The notes under the pieces were generated by a model, which saw only the letters and a program-made list of their open reading frames with translations, had not been told where the DNA came from and did not search any database. Shown here piece by piece: positions 16,432-23,153 of a DNA stretch of 25,302 nucleotides. The translations under genes were made by a program, and so were the position numbers. Within the stretch, counting starts at the first letter, position 1, and each line of letters begins with the position of its first letter. Origin of the DNA: UBA4655 sp964585575 (lineage in GTDB: Bacteria > Planctomycetota > Planctomycetia > Pirellulales > UBA1268); the NCBI GenBank assembly GCA_964585575.1, contig CAZPEM010000033.1, forward strand, positions 1 to 25,302, read 5' to 3'.

Positions 16432-17258
16432 GTGGAGGTGTATCGGCTCGCGTGTGCGTGCGGGGAAGCGATTCCGGTCGCCGCAGGGCGGGCTGGCGGG
16501 GAAATCGACTGCCCTCGGTGCGGGAGGCGGCTCGCGATCCCGACGCTGCGGCATCTGAGGCAACTCCCCTCCTGGGACAATTTTGAGGTTTCGGCCACTG
16601 CGGCGGCTCCGACGCCCTCGCAGGAAGGGAGCCGAGGAAGCGACGGAGGCGCCAAAGCCCCGGCGTCCCGTGGGCGATTGGCCCCCGACTCCCGCGGGCA
16701 ATTAGCCCGGGCCTCTCGCGGGCAATNNNNNNNNNNNNNNNNNNNNNNNNNNNNNNNNNNNNNNNNNNNNNNNNNNNNNNNNNNNNNNNNNNNNNNNNNN
16801 NNNNNNNNNNNNNNNNNNNNNNNNNNCGCGGGCAATTAGCCCGGGCCTCTCGCGGGCAATGGGGGAGGGCCGAGGCCGTCCTCGCCGCGGGGGCGTTCGT
16901 CGCGATTGCCAGTCTCCTCGTCGCCGCCTGGCTCCTGCGTCCGGTGACCACCGGCATCGATACGGTCGCCGTCCGTGGTGCCGTTGAACGTGCGGCCATG
17001 TCGGACGTCTACCGGGCGTGGCGAAGCTTCGCGGCCTCTGGCGTGGCCCGCGAGCCGACGCCCGACGAGGAGAGGGTCAGGCGAATCGTGAAGAACCGCG
17101 GGTCGGTCGCGGTCGCCATCGGCCTCCTCGGGGGGATCGGCGGCCTGGCGGCGGTCGGGGCGGCCGCGGCGATCGTCGCCCGTGGGCAGATAGGCAGGGC
17201 GGGCGACCGCGCCGGCGGGGCGGGCGACCGTGACGTTCCGGGGAGGAGCAGGGCATGA
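16432..17258 (+). CDS. Zinc-ribbon membrane protein with 8-residue tandem repeats (interrupted by gap)
   Basis: A protein with three parts. A zinc ribbon at the N-terminus has Cys pairs in LACACG and DCPRCGRR. An Arg/Ala-rich low-complexity linker is built from eight-residue units (SRGRLAPD, SRGQLARA, SRGQ, then after the gap RGQLARA and SRGQWGRA). The C-terminal part has two membrane helices (AVLAAGAFVAIASLLVAAWLL and VAVAIGLLGGIGGLAAVGAAAAIVA) separated by about 60 charged residues. The start was set at GTG 16432, with GGGGAG eight bases upstream. A GTG three codons earlier has poor spacing. The frames before and after the 100 N do not match because the gap length is arbitrary. Repeat phase shows they belong together. 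The TGA overlaps the next gene's ATG (ATGA). The family resembles small planctomycetal zinc-ribbon membrane proteins. Function unknown. Confidence 0.72.
16666..16871. repeat. 24-bp in-frame tandem repeat containing assembly gap 3 (100 N at 16727-16826)
   Basis: Units start at 16666 (degenerate), 16690 and 16714 (cut by the gap). After the gap a 21-base partial unit (16827-16847) is followed by a degenerate unit (16848-16871). Each 24-base unit contains GGGC-AATTA-GCCC and GCCCGGGC, so the array is also a chain of small inverted repeats. The unit length is a multiple of three, giving an 8-residue protein repeat. The array explains why the assembly broke here. Confidence 0.85.
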
Positions 17259-18247
17259 AGGCGGCATTCATCGAACGCACCGGTGGGCCCGACGTGATCC
17301 GATTCGGCGAACTCCCCGACCCGACTCCAGGCCCTTCGGAAGTGCTCGTTCGCGTTCGGGCCTGCGGACTCAATCCGATCGACACGTACGTGCGGGCCGG
17401 AACCGTGGCGATGCCCCTTCGATTTCCGCAGATCGTCGGCTGTGACCTCGCCGGCGAGGTCGTGGCGGTGGGCGGAGCGGTCGACCGCTTTCGTCCGGGA
17501 GACCGCGTCTGGGGCTCGAATCAGGGAATCCTGGGTCGGCAGGGCACGTTTGCCGAACTCGCGAGCGTCGAGGAGCGATGGCTCTACCCGACGCCCGCGG
17601 GCGTGAGCGACCGCGTTGCCGCGGCGTCCGCCCTGGTCGGCATCACGGCGCACCTCGGCCTCGTCCGCAACGCGGGCCTGCGGGCCGGTGAGACGGTCTT
17701 CGTCGATGGCGGCTCCGGTGGTGTCGGTTCGATGGTGGTGCAGATCGCGAAGCGGCTCGGAGGCCGCGTGATCGCCACGGCCGGGACTCCCGACCGACGC
17801 GATCGGCTGCTCGGCTACGGCGCCGAGGCCGTGATCGATCGAGCCGGCGCCGGAGATCTCGCGGCACGGGTGTTCGAGGCTTCGCCGGCCGGCGTCGATG
17901 TCTACTGGGAGTCGCTGCGGGAGCCCGATTTCGACACCGCCGTGCGGGTGATGGCCGAGGGGGGCCGCATGGTGCTCATCGCAGGCAGGGAAGCTCGGCC
18001 GCCGTTTCCCGTCGGACCGTTCTACGTGAAGGGGTGCCGGCTCGTGGGGTTCGTGATGTTCAAGGCGTCCTGGCAGGAGCAGGCGGCGGCAGCGGCCGAC
18101 CTCGCCCGATGGATGGCGACGGGCCTCGCCGCACCGATCGCGGCGGTGATGCCGCTCGCCGCGGCCGCCGAGGCACATGCCCTCCAGGAGCGGGCCACGA
18201 TCGCCCGGACCGGCGGTTCCTGCGGAAAGATCGTGCTCGAGCCGTGA
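17255..18247 (+). CDS. Zinc-independent quinone oxidoreductase-like MDR enzyme
   Basis: A 330-residue medium-chain dehydrogenase/reductase of the NADPH:quinone reductase (QOR/zeta-crystallin) type. Such enzymes pass hydride from NADPH to quinones or enals. Visible are the GroES-like N-domain (VLVRVRACGLNPIDTYVRAG, about 29-48), QIVGCDLAGEV (59-69) and FRPGDRVWG. The Rossmann fold has the AAASALVGITAHLGL helix and the GGSGGVGSMVVQIAKRLG nucleotide loop (about 150-167). The C-terminus ends in ARTGGSCGKIVLEP, the usual HxR-x-GKxVL-type close. Zinc-binding cysteines of alcohol dehydrogenases are absent. It starts inside the stop of the zinc-ribbon gene (ATGA) and ends inside the start of the VWA gene (GTGA), so all three are co-translated. 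Confidence 0.9.
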   Translation: MKAAFIERTGGPDVIRFGELPDPTPGPSEVLVRVRACGLNPIDTYVRAGTVAMPLRFPQIVGCDLAGEVVAVGGAVDRFRPGDRVWGSNQGILGRQGTFAELASVEERWLYPTPAGVSDRVAAASALVGITAHLGLVRNAGLRAGETVFVDGGSGGVGSMVVQIAKRLGGRVIATAGTPDRRDRLLGYGAEAVIDRAGAGDLAARVFEASPAGVDVYWESLREPDFDTAVRVMAEGGRMVLIAGREARPPFPVGPFYVKGCRLVGFVMFKASWQEQAAAAADLARWMATGLAAPIAAVMPLAAAAEAHALQERATIARTGGSCGKIVLEP

Positions 18248-18915
18248 AGACCATCGCCGATCGCCGCCCGAGCCTCGTTCCCTGGTGGGCCGCCGGCATC
18301 GCCTGCCTCGTCGTGCTGCCGACCGCGGAGTTGGGGGGCACGAGGGTCGTGGCGCAGCAGGTCCGGTCGCCCGGACTGCCGACCGTCGGCCTCTTCGGCC
18401 TCGAGGCCGAAGGCCGGCGAGTCGTCTACGTGCTCGACCGCTCCGCGAGCATGGGAAGCGGCGATGCGTCGCCGCTGGCAGCCTCGAAGCGGGAACTGCT
18501 GCGGAGCCTCGCCGCGCTCTCGCAGGTGCAGCAGTTCCACCTCATCTTCTACAACCATCGCCCCAGGCTCTTCTCGCCGACCGGCGGCTCCGGCCGGCTC
18601 GTCTTCGCGACCGACGAGAACCGTCGGGGGGCGGAGTCGTTCGTGGAGTCGATCCGCAGCGACGGCGGAACGGACCACGCCGAGGCGATCCGGGCGGCGA
18701 CGAGGCTCGGCCCGGACCTCGTCTTCATGGTCACCGACGGCGACGGCCGCGACGACATCGCCGTCGACGATCTCGACCGTCTCGAACGGCTCCTCGGTGG
18801 AACGAAGCTCGTCGTGATCCAGTTCACGGCCGGCGAGGGGGGCTCGCCGCGGCTCGCGGAACTCGCCCGGCGCAGTGGAGGATCGTCGAAAACGGTCGAT
18901 CCGGCGGGCGAGTGA
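18244..18915 (+). CDS. Membrane-anchored or exported VWA-domain protein
   Basis: A 223-residue protein with one N-terminal hydrophobic segment (about 11-30, LVPWWAAGIACLVVLPTAEL), a signal peptide or anchor. A von Willebrand factor A domain follows from about residue 58. The metal-ion-dependent adhesion site is intact: DRSAS (Asp65, Ser67, Ser69), Thr143 in GGTDH and Asp165 in VTDGD. VWA domains mediate metal-dependent protein-protein contacts. No second domain is present. The start is GTG, overlapping the TGA of the oxidoreductase gene by four bases (GTGA). No ATG is available near the signal segment. It converges on the TPR gene with only 12 bp between stop codons. Confidence 0.87.
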   Translation: MKTIADRRPSLVPWWAAGIACLVVLPTAELGGTRVVAQQVRSPGLPTVGLFGLEAEGRRVVYVLDRSASMGSGDASPLAASKRELLRSLAALSQVQQFHLIFYNHRPRLFSPTGGSGRLVFATDENRRGAESFVESIRSDGGTDHAEAIRAATRLGPDLVFMVTDGDGRDDIAVDDLDRLERLLGGTKLVVIQFTAGEGGSPRLAELARRSGGSSKTVDPAGE

Positions 18916-18927
18916 GCCGGAGCCGAT

Positions 18928-19997
18928 TCACTGCTCGTCGGGTTCGGCCAGGGCAAACTCCAGCCAGTCGCGTGCTTCCTCCAGCGAGGGATCGACCTTC
19001 AAGGCCTTGCGAAACTCCGCGATCGCCTCCGCTTTCCTGCCCGATCGGTGGAGTACGTAGCCGAGCTTCAGGATCATGCGGGCGTCGTTCGGGTCCCTCG
19101 CCACCACCGCACGCAATGCGGCGGCCGCGTCCTCGAACCGCTCCGCGGCCATGAGGCTCGTTGCCAGATTGACCCGCATCGCCGTCACGTTCGGCTCGAG
19201 TCGGCAGGCCTCGGCAAACCGGTCGATGGCCAGTCGATACATCCTCGCCGCCGCGTCCTTGTCGCCAGCCCGGCCTGCCGCATCAGCCAGCACCCTGTGG
19301 ATCGTGCCGATGTTGTTGTGGTTCTCGCCCACGTCGGGGCGAAGCAGCGCCGCCCGCTCGAAATGAAACGCGGCTTCCTCGGTTTGACCGTTCAGGAAAA
19401 GGTTTGCCGCACAATGCTGGTGCGGCCGAAACAGTTGGGCCCAGTCGGGTGCGGCCGGATTTTTCCTGGGCAACGCGGCTTTCCTGGCGAGTCGGGCACG
19501 CTCGGCACGTTCCGCTGCGGCGTCGGCCTGGCCGATCGCGGCGTGCAACTCGGCGAGCACCTGCAGGGCGAGGATCGTGTCGGGATGATCCTCGCCGGAG
19601 GCCCGTGCGTGGATCGTGAGAGCGCGGTCGACATACCGGATGGCCTCCGGAATGCGGGCGTTCTTCGCGAGGAACTCGGCATACAAAAAGAGGTCGCAGG
19701 TCACCTCGACGGCGGTCTCTCCGTGAACCTGCTCGCGCACCGCGATTCCGCGACGCATCAACTCCTCGGATCGCCGAGCCTCGTTGCTGGTGTCGGCTTG
19801 GCCGGCCAGGGCGAAGCGCGCCTCGGCGACCTCCGACGATTGCGGGCCGTATCGCCGCTCGCAGGCTTCGACAAACCGCGGCCGTCGTGCTCGGCGACTT
19901 GAACGGCAGAGGCGGTGCGGATGGTGACGGGAAAGCAGGTGCTCGCCACGGCGATCGTGGCGAGGAGCCCACAGGCCGAACGGCCCTCCGCGGTCAC
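18928..19997 (-). pseudogene. Exported TPR protein, frame broken by an apparent 1-nt deletion
   Basis: The intact-looking part (19758 down to 18928) encodes about 277 residues of tetratricopeptide repeats: NARIPEAIRYVDRALTIHA, HCAANLFLNGQTEEAAFHFERA, then a C-terminal KAEAIAEFRKALKVDPSLEEA. The frame continues upstream of that ATG with sensible TPR-like sequence (FVEACERRYGPQSSEVAEARFALAG) but finds no start. In another frame, a GTG at 19997 overlaps the upstream gene's stop (GTGA). It begins a signal peptide (GLLATIAVASTCFPVTIRTASA) that leads directly into the junction near 19875-19890. The span is one base short of a whole number of codons, so one missing base joins both parts into a ~356-residue exported protein. 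This is either a real mutation or an assembly error. TPR proteins act as scaffolds. The partner is unknown. Confidence 0.75.
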
Positions 19998-21211
19998 CGC
20001 GAGACCTCTTCCCCTCCGCCCGAGGAGGAGCGGAAGAGGCTGCCGAACCGCTCCCAGCGCACGCGTGACATCTCCGACTCGAGCTTCTCGAGTCCGGCGG
20101 CCATGTTGGGAAACACGGTCTTCAGCGACGGGGTGCGGGCAGCCTCGTCCGCCAGTTGGCTCTCGGCGTCCGGTTCGACCGTCACCCGCGGCGTGGGCGC
20201 ACGCATTCCGCCCTTCGGGCGGGGCTTCGCCGTGGGGGCCTGGTCTGGATACTTCGCCCTGGGCAGTGGTGGCTTGGTGACCGCCTTCGACTCGGCCGGC
20301 GGCTGCCTGGGGGGAGCGGCCGGCTTCGGACGCTGCTCTGCCTTGGGCTGGGGCGTCTGCCCGACGTTGGGCGAAGGAGTTGGAGATGGAATCGCCGGCC
20401 TCGGCTGTGTGGCGACCGATGCGACGGGCGACGCCGGGGGCTGCGGCTTCCGCGGAGACGTCAGTTCGTCCGCCATGATCGCGATCCGTTCGGGCACGAC
20501 GAGGAACCGCATGGCGGCCTCGCTGCCCGCGGCCGTTTCGGCGGTGCTCGGCCATCCTTCTCCCGTGCCGAGATCAGACGGCGTCGGCTCGGCAGCCGCG
20601 GTCGCTTCGGGCTCGGCAGTGGCCGTGGGGGCGGCCGCGGGCGTCGTGTTCGCCAAGACGAGCGGTTCGGCGGACCGCTCCGCTTTTTCCTGGGAGATTT
20701 CTTGCTGAGCGATTTCTTGCTGAGCGATGGGAACCTGCGCGACGGCGTTGACGGTCGGTTCCACGACCGGCTCCGGTTCAGCGACCGCGACGGGCCCCGT
20801 GGCTGTCGCTGTTGCGGCCGCGACCTGCGGAACGGCCGGCGGCACATCGACGATCATCGACTGAAGGTGACTTCGGAGCACCGGCTGGCCTTCGCGGAGC
20901 GAGAGTCTCGCCACGTGTCCTTCGGGCCAGGCGATCCCGTCGAAAGAGCCCGGTCGGAGCGCGGCCTGGGGCACCATCGCCTTCGGCCAGTCGCGGAGCT
21001 TCACATCCCAGACGGTGACGGGATTGCCCGCGGGCAGGTCGCGAATCGCCACGAAAATTGGCTCGCATTCAACCGTCGCCTTCGCCCTTGTACGGGTGAC
21101 GTCGATGAAGCGGTTGACCCCGACCGCGCCGGTGCCTCCCGCGAGAAACGCGGCGACGAAGACCGTGATCATCCTCGGACGGACTGATTTGTTTGGGGCC
21201 GCCTGGCTCAT
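19994..21211 (-). CDS. SAF-domain protein, CpaB/RcpC-like
   Basis: A 405-residue protein. After a short cytoplasmic start comes one membrane helix (MITVFVAAFLAGGTGAVGV, about 14-32). A SAF domain follows (about 50-125), with PIFVAIRDLPAGNPVTVWDVKLRDWP and the closing LREGQPVLRSHLQ, as in CpaB/RcpC proteins of Flp (Tad) pilus systems. The remaining ~270 residues are Pro/Ala/Glu-rich and low in complexity, containing a short 5-residue repeat (AQQEI), then a charged helical end (LEKLESEMSRVRWERFGSLF). No other Tad genes are in the window. The start ATG precedes SQAAPNKS. An upstream in-frame ATG is possible. Its TGA overlaps the GTG of the TPR gene. It lies about 99 bp after the lipoprotein gene. 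Confidence 0.82.
   Translation of the reverse strand: MSQAAPNKSVRPRMITVFVAAFLAGGTGAVGVNRFIDVTRTRAKATVECEPIFVAIRDLPAGNPVTVWDVKLRDWPKAMVPQAALRPGSFDGIAWPEGHVARLSLREGQPVLRSHLQSMIVDVPPAVPQVAAATATATGPVAVAEPEPVVEPTVNAVAQVPIAQQEIAQQEISQEKAERSAEPLVLANTTPAAAPTATAEPEATAAAEPTPSDLGTGEGWPSTAETAAGSEAAMRFLVVPERIAIMADELTSPRKPQPPASPVASVATQPRPAIPSPTPSPNVGQTPQPKAEQRPKPAAPPRQPPAESKAVTKPPLPRAKYPDQAPTAKPRPKGGMRAPTPRVTVEPDAESQLADEAARTPSLKTVFPNMAAGLEKLESEMSRVRWERFGSLFRSSSGGGEEVSR
20694..20728. repeat. 15-bp tandem repeat in the SAF gene
   Basis: TTCTTGCTGAGCGAT recurs at 15-base spacing and encodes the repeated AQQEI pentapeptide in the Pro/Ala-rich tail. It is in frame, so length change is tolerated. Confidence 0.6.
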
Positions 21212-21310
21212 ATCAGGTTCATCGGCATGCCCGAGCGGCAGCGGCAAGGCACGTCGTGCCCCACGTTGCCGGGTCGCCAGACTCCGCAGCTTCGCAGCCG
21301 TCCGCCCCTT

Positions 21311-22198
21311 TCAGCGGTGCATCGCGGAAGGCCCCGTCGGCAAAGCCCCGCCAGACTGCCCAGCCCGCTTCAGGCCCGGTCCCTCGGCGCCCCGCTCGTC
21401 GAACATCGGGTCGGACACGCGGCCGAGCGGCCGGAGGATCACGACCCGGTGATCCCCCGTCGAAGACCCCCGAAAGATCGCCGCGGCGACCGACGAACCG
21501 TTTTCACCGTGGCTCCCGACCACGAGCAGCCGGTCGGGGGTGAGTTCGACGTCGATCTCGAGGGAATCGTAGGAATGCCGCTCCTGGCCGGCCTCGAGCT
21601 GGAAGACGCCGTCCTCCCCGGTCCAGCTCCGCCGCTGCGGACCGTGTTCGATCGCAGGAACGACCGTGACACGGCTGCGGCCGTCGGCCGAGGGCCATCC
21701 GCAGAGCACGAGCCCGCTCGTCGCGTCGCGGAACGTTCGGCCGAGCACGCCGCTTCCGCCCGCGGACTCGAACACCACGAGCTCCGGGACCGCCGCCCGC
21801 GCGACGATCCTCCCCTCCTTGCCCGGCAGGAGTCTGAGCACCCTCCGCGCGATGACCTGCTCCGAGGCCGGCTCGGGCCCGAGCCGCTCGGCGGACGACG
21901 CGGCCGCAAGCTTTGTTCGCAGGTCCGCTGGAAGCACCGACGACACGATCCCGGCCCGCAGACCGTGCGCCGCGAGACGGTGGCGAAGTCCGGCGTCGAT
22001 CGCTTGCTCGTCGACTTCACGCCAGAGCGCCTCCTCCGTTTCGGTCTCGTCGGCTCCGAAGCGGACGAAGAGCGTCTCGATCGCGATCGTTCGTGGCATC
22101 GGCTTCGAGATGCCGGCGGCCGCCGTCGCGGGAGCGGGGTCGGCGATGACCGCGCAGCCGATGCCCGTCGCAATCCACGTCGCCATGACCGCCATCAT
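21311..22198 (-). CDS. Uncharacterised lipoprotein
   Basis: A 295-residue protein with a lipoprotein-type signal: MMAVMATWIATGIGC, where the TGIGC box puts the lipidated cysteine at position 15. The mature protein starts AVIADPAPATAAAG. An alpha/beta-looking domain follows, with LFVRFGADETETEEALWREVDEQ, DLRTKLAAASS, RRVLRLLPGKEGRIVA and strands such as VTVVPAIEHGPQRRSW and DSLEIDVELTPDRLLVVGS. No named domain is recognised. The C-terminal tail (PTGPSAMHR) is low complexity. The chosen ATG is preceded by CAGGG about nine bases upstream. Read-through starts 40 codons earlier are possible but would bury the lipobox. It is 172 bp downstream of purQ and 99 bp before the SAF gene. It probably belongs with the SAF and TPR genes, all three being envelope proteins. 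Confidence 0.75.
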   Translation of the reverse strand: MMAVMATWIATGIGCAVIADPAPATAAAGISKPMPRTIAIETLFVRFGADETETEEALWREVDEQAIDAGLRHRLAAHGLRAGIVSSVLPADLRTKLAAASSAERLGPEPASEQVIARRVLRLLPGKEGRIVARAAVPELVVFESAGGSGVLGRTFRDATSGLVLCGWPSADGRSRVTVVPAIEHGPQRRSWTGEDGVFQLEAGQERHSYDSLEIDVELTPDRLLVVGSHGENGSSVAAAIFRGSSTGDHRVVILRPLGRVSDPMFDERGAEGPGLKRAGQSGGALPTGPSAMHR

Positions 22199-22370
22199 GC
22201 ACGTTGCCCTGCACGTTGTTGCCGCGCCGAGCCGGAACCTGCCGGCGCGATATCGCGGCGGATGACTGCGATGAACTGCCATCGGGCGGCTCGCGAGGGC
22301 GAAAGGGGCGGGGAGCATAGGAGCGTCGGGCTCGGGGCGTCAACGCCGTCGCCGGACCGGATTTGACGGC

Positions 22371-23153
22371 TCAATGGGCGGCCGAGACGGCGCTATTGAA
22401 GATGGCGAGCCCGGCGCCGTCGGCGGCGGGGTCGAGGCCGTCGCTCCAGCGTCTTTTCGCCCAGGAGGGATGCTGCGTCGCGTCGACAAACCGCTCGGGA
22501 TGCGGCATCAGGCCGAAGACTCGCCCCGTCGCGTCGCACACGCCCGCAACGTCGGCTTCGGCGCCGTTGGGGTTGGTGCTCGCGCCGGTCGAGTCGGTGG
22601 CGTATCGCAGCACGAGATGGCCGGCCGATTCGAGCCGACGGCAGGTCTCGGGGGAGACGGTCGTGAACCGGCCTTCCCCGTGGGCGACGGGCAGTTCGAG
22701 CCGGGAGATTCCCTGCAGGAAACCGCAGCGGCCGTCGGCCACCCGCAGATGGACCCACCGGTCCACGAAGCGGCCGCTCGTGTTGGCGGCGAGCGTCGCC
22801 TGCGGACGGCCATCGGGGCCCGGCGGCAGGAGAAGCCCCGTCTGCATGAGCACCTGGAAGCCGTTGCAGATGCCGAGGATGAGGCCGCCGCGGTCGCGGA
22901 ACTTTTCGAGCATGTCACCGAGCCGAACCCGTAGCTCCACCGCGAAGATGCGGCCGCTGGCGATGTCGTCGCCGTAGGAAAAACCGCCGGGAATGCAGAC
23001 GATCCTGCACGCGTCGAGCAGGCCTGGCTCCTCCGCGAGTCGGCGGAGCGTCACGCGGACGCTCTCGGCGCCGGCCCGCTCGAAGGCGTGGGCCGTCTCG
23101 CGGTCGCAGTTGGTACCGGGGGCGCGGAGGATGAGGGCCCGTGGCTTCTTCAT
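22371..23153 (-). CDS. purQ: Phosphoribosylformylglycinamidine synthase, glutaminase subunit
   Basis: Class I glutamine amidotransferase that supplies ammonia to PurL in step 4 of de novo purine synthesis. It has 260 residues. The oxyanion and substrate region is GTNCDRETAHAFERAGAE (13-30), then CIPGGFSYGDDIASGR (53-68). The nucleophile is Cys96 in GICNGFQ, with His218 and Glu220 in GLMPHPERF completing the triad. Its ATG overlaps the purL stop as ATGA, so the two subunits are translationally coupled, as expected for a stoichiometric complex. The frame is open far upstream within purL, but the conserved protein start fixes it here. Confidence 0.96.
   Translation of the reverse strand: MKKPRALILRAPGTNCDRETAHAFERAGAESVRVTLRRLAEEPGLLDACRIVCIPGGFSYGDDIASGRIFAVELRVRLGDMLEKFRDRGGLILGICNGFQVLMQTGLLLPPGPDGRPQATLAANTSGRFVDRWVHLRVADGRCGFLQGISRLELPVAHGEGRFTTVSPETCRRLESAGHLVLRYATDSTGASTNPNGAEADVAGVCDATGRVFGLMPHPERFVDATQHPSWAKRRWSDGLDPAADGAGLAIFNSAVSAAH

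Noticed and set aside
16666..16871. Possible CRISPR array
   Set aside because: The 24-bp units are directly adjacent without spacers and are in frame with a coding sequence.
19870..19900. Programmed -1 frameshift in the TPR gene
   Set aside because: The junction has no slippery heptamer of the X XXY YYZ type and no evident downstream stimulatory hairpin. A lost base or an assembly error is simpler.
22320..22370. Terminator after purQ
   Set aside because: GGCG-TTGA-CGCC can pair but has only four bp and no T-tract, so read-through into the lipoprotein gene is possible.
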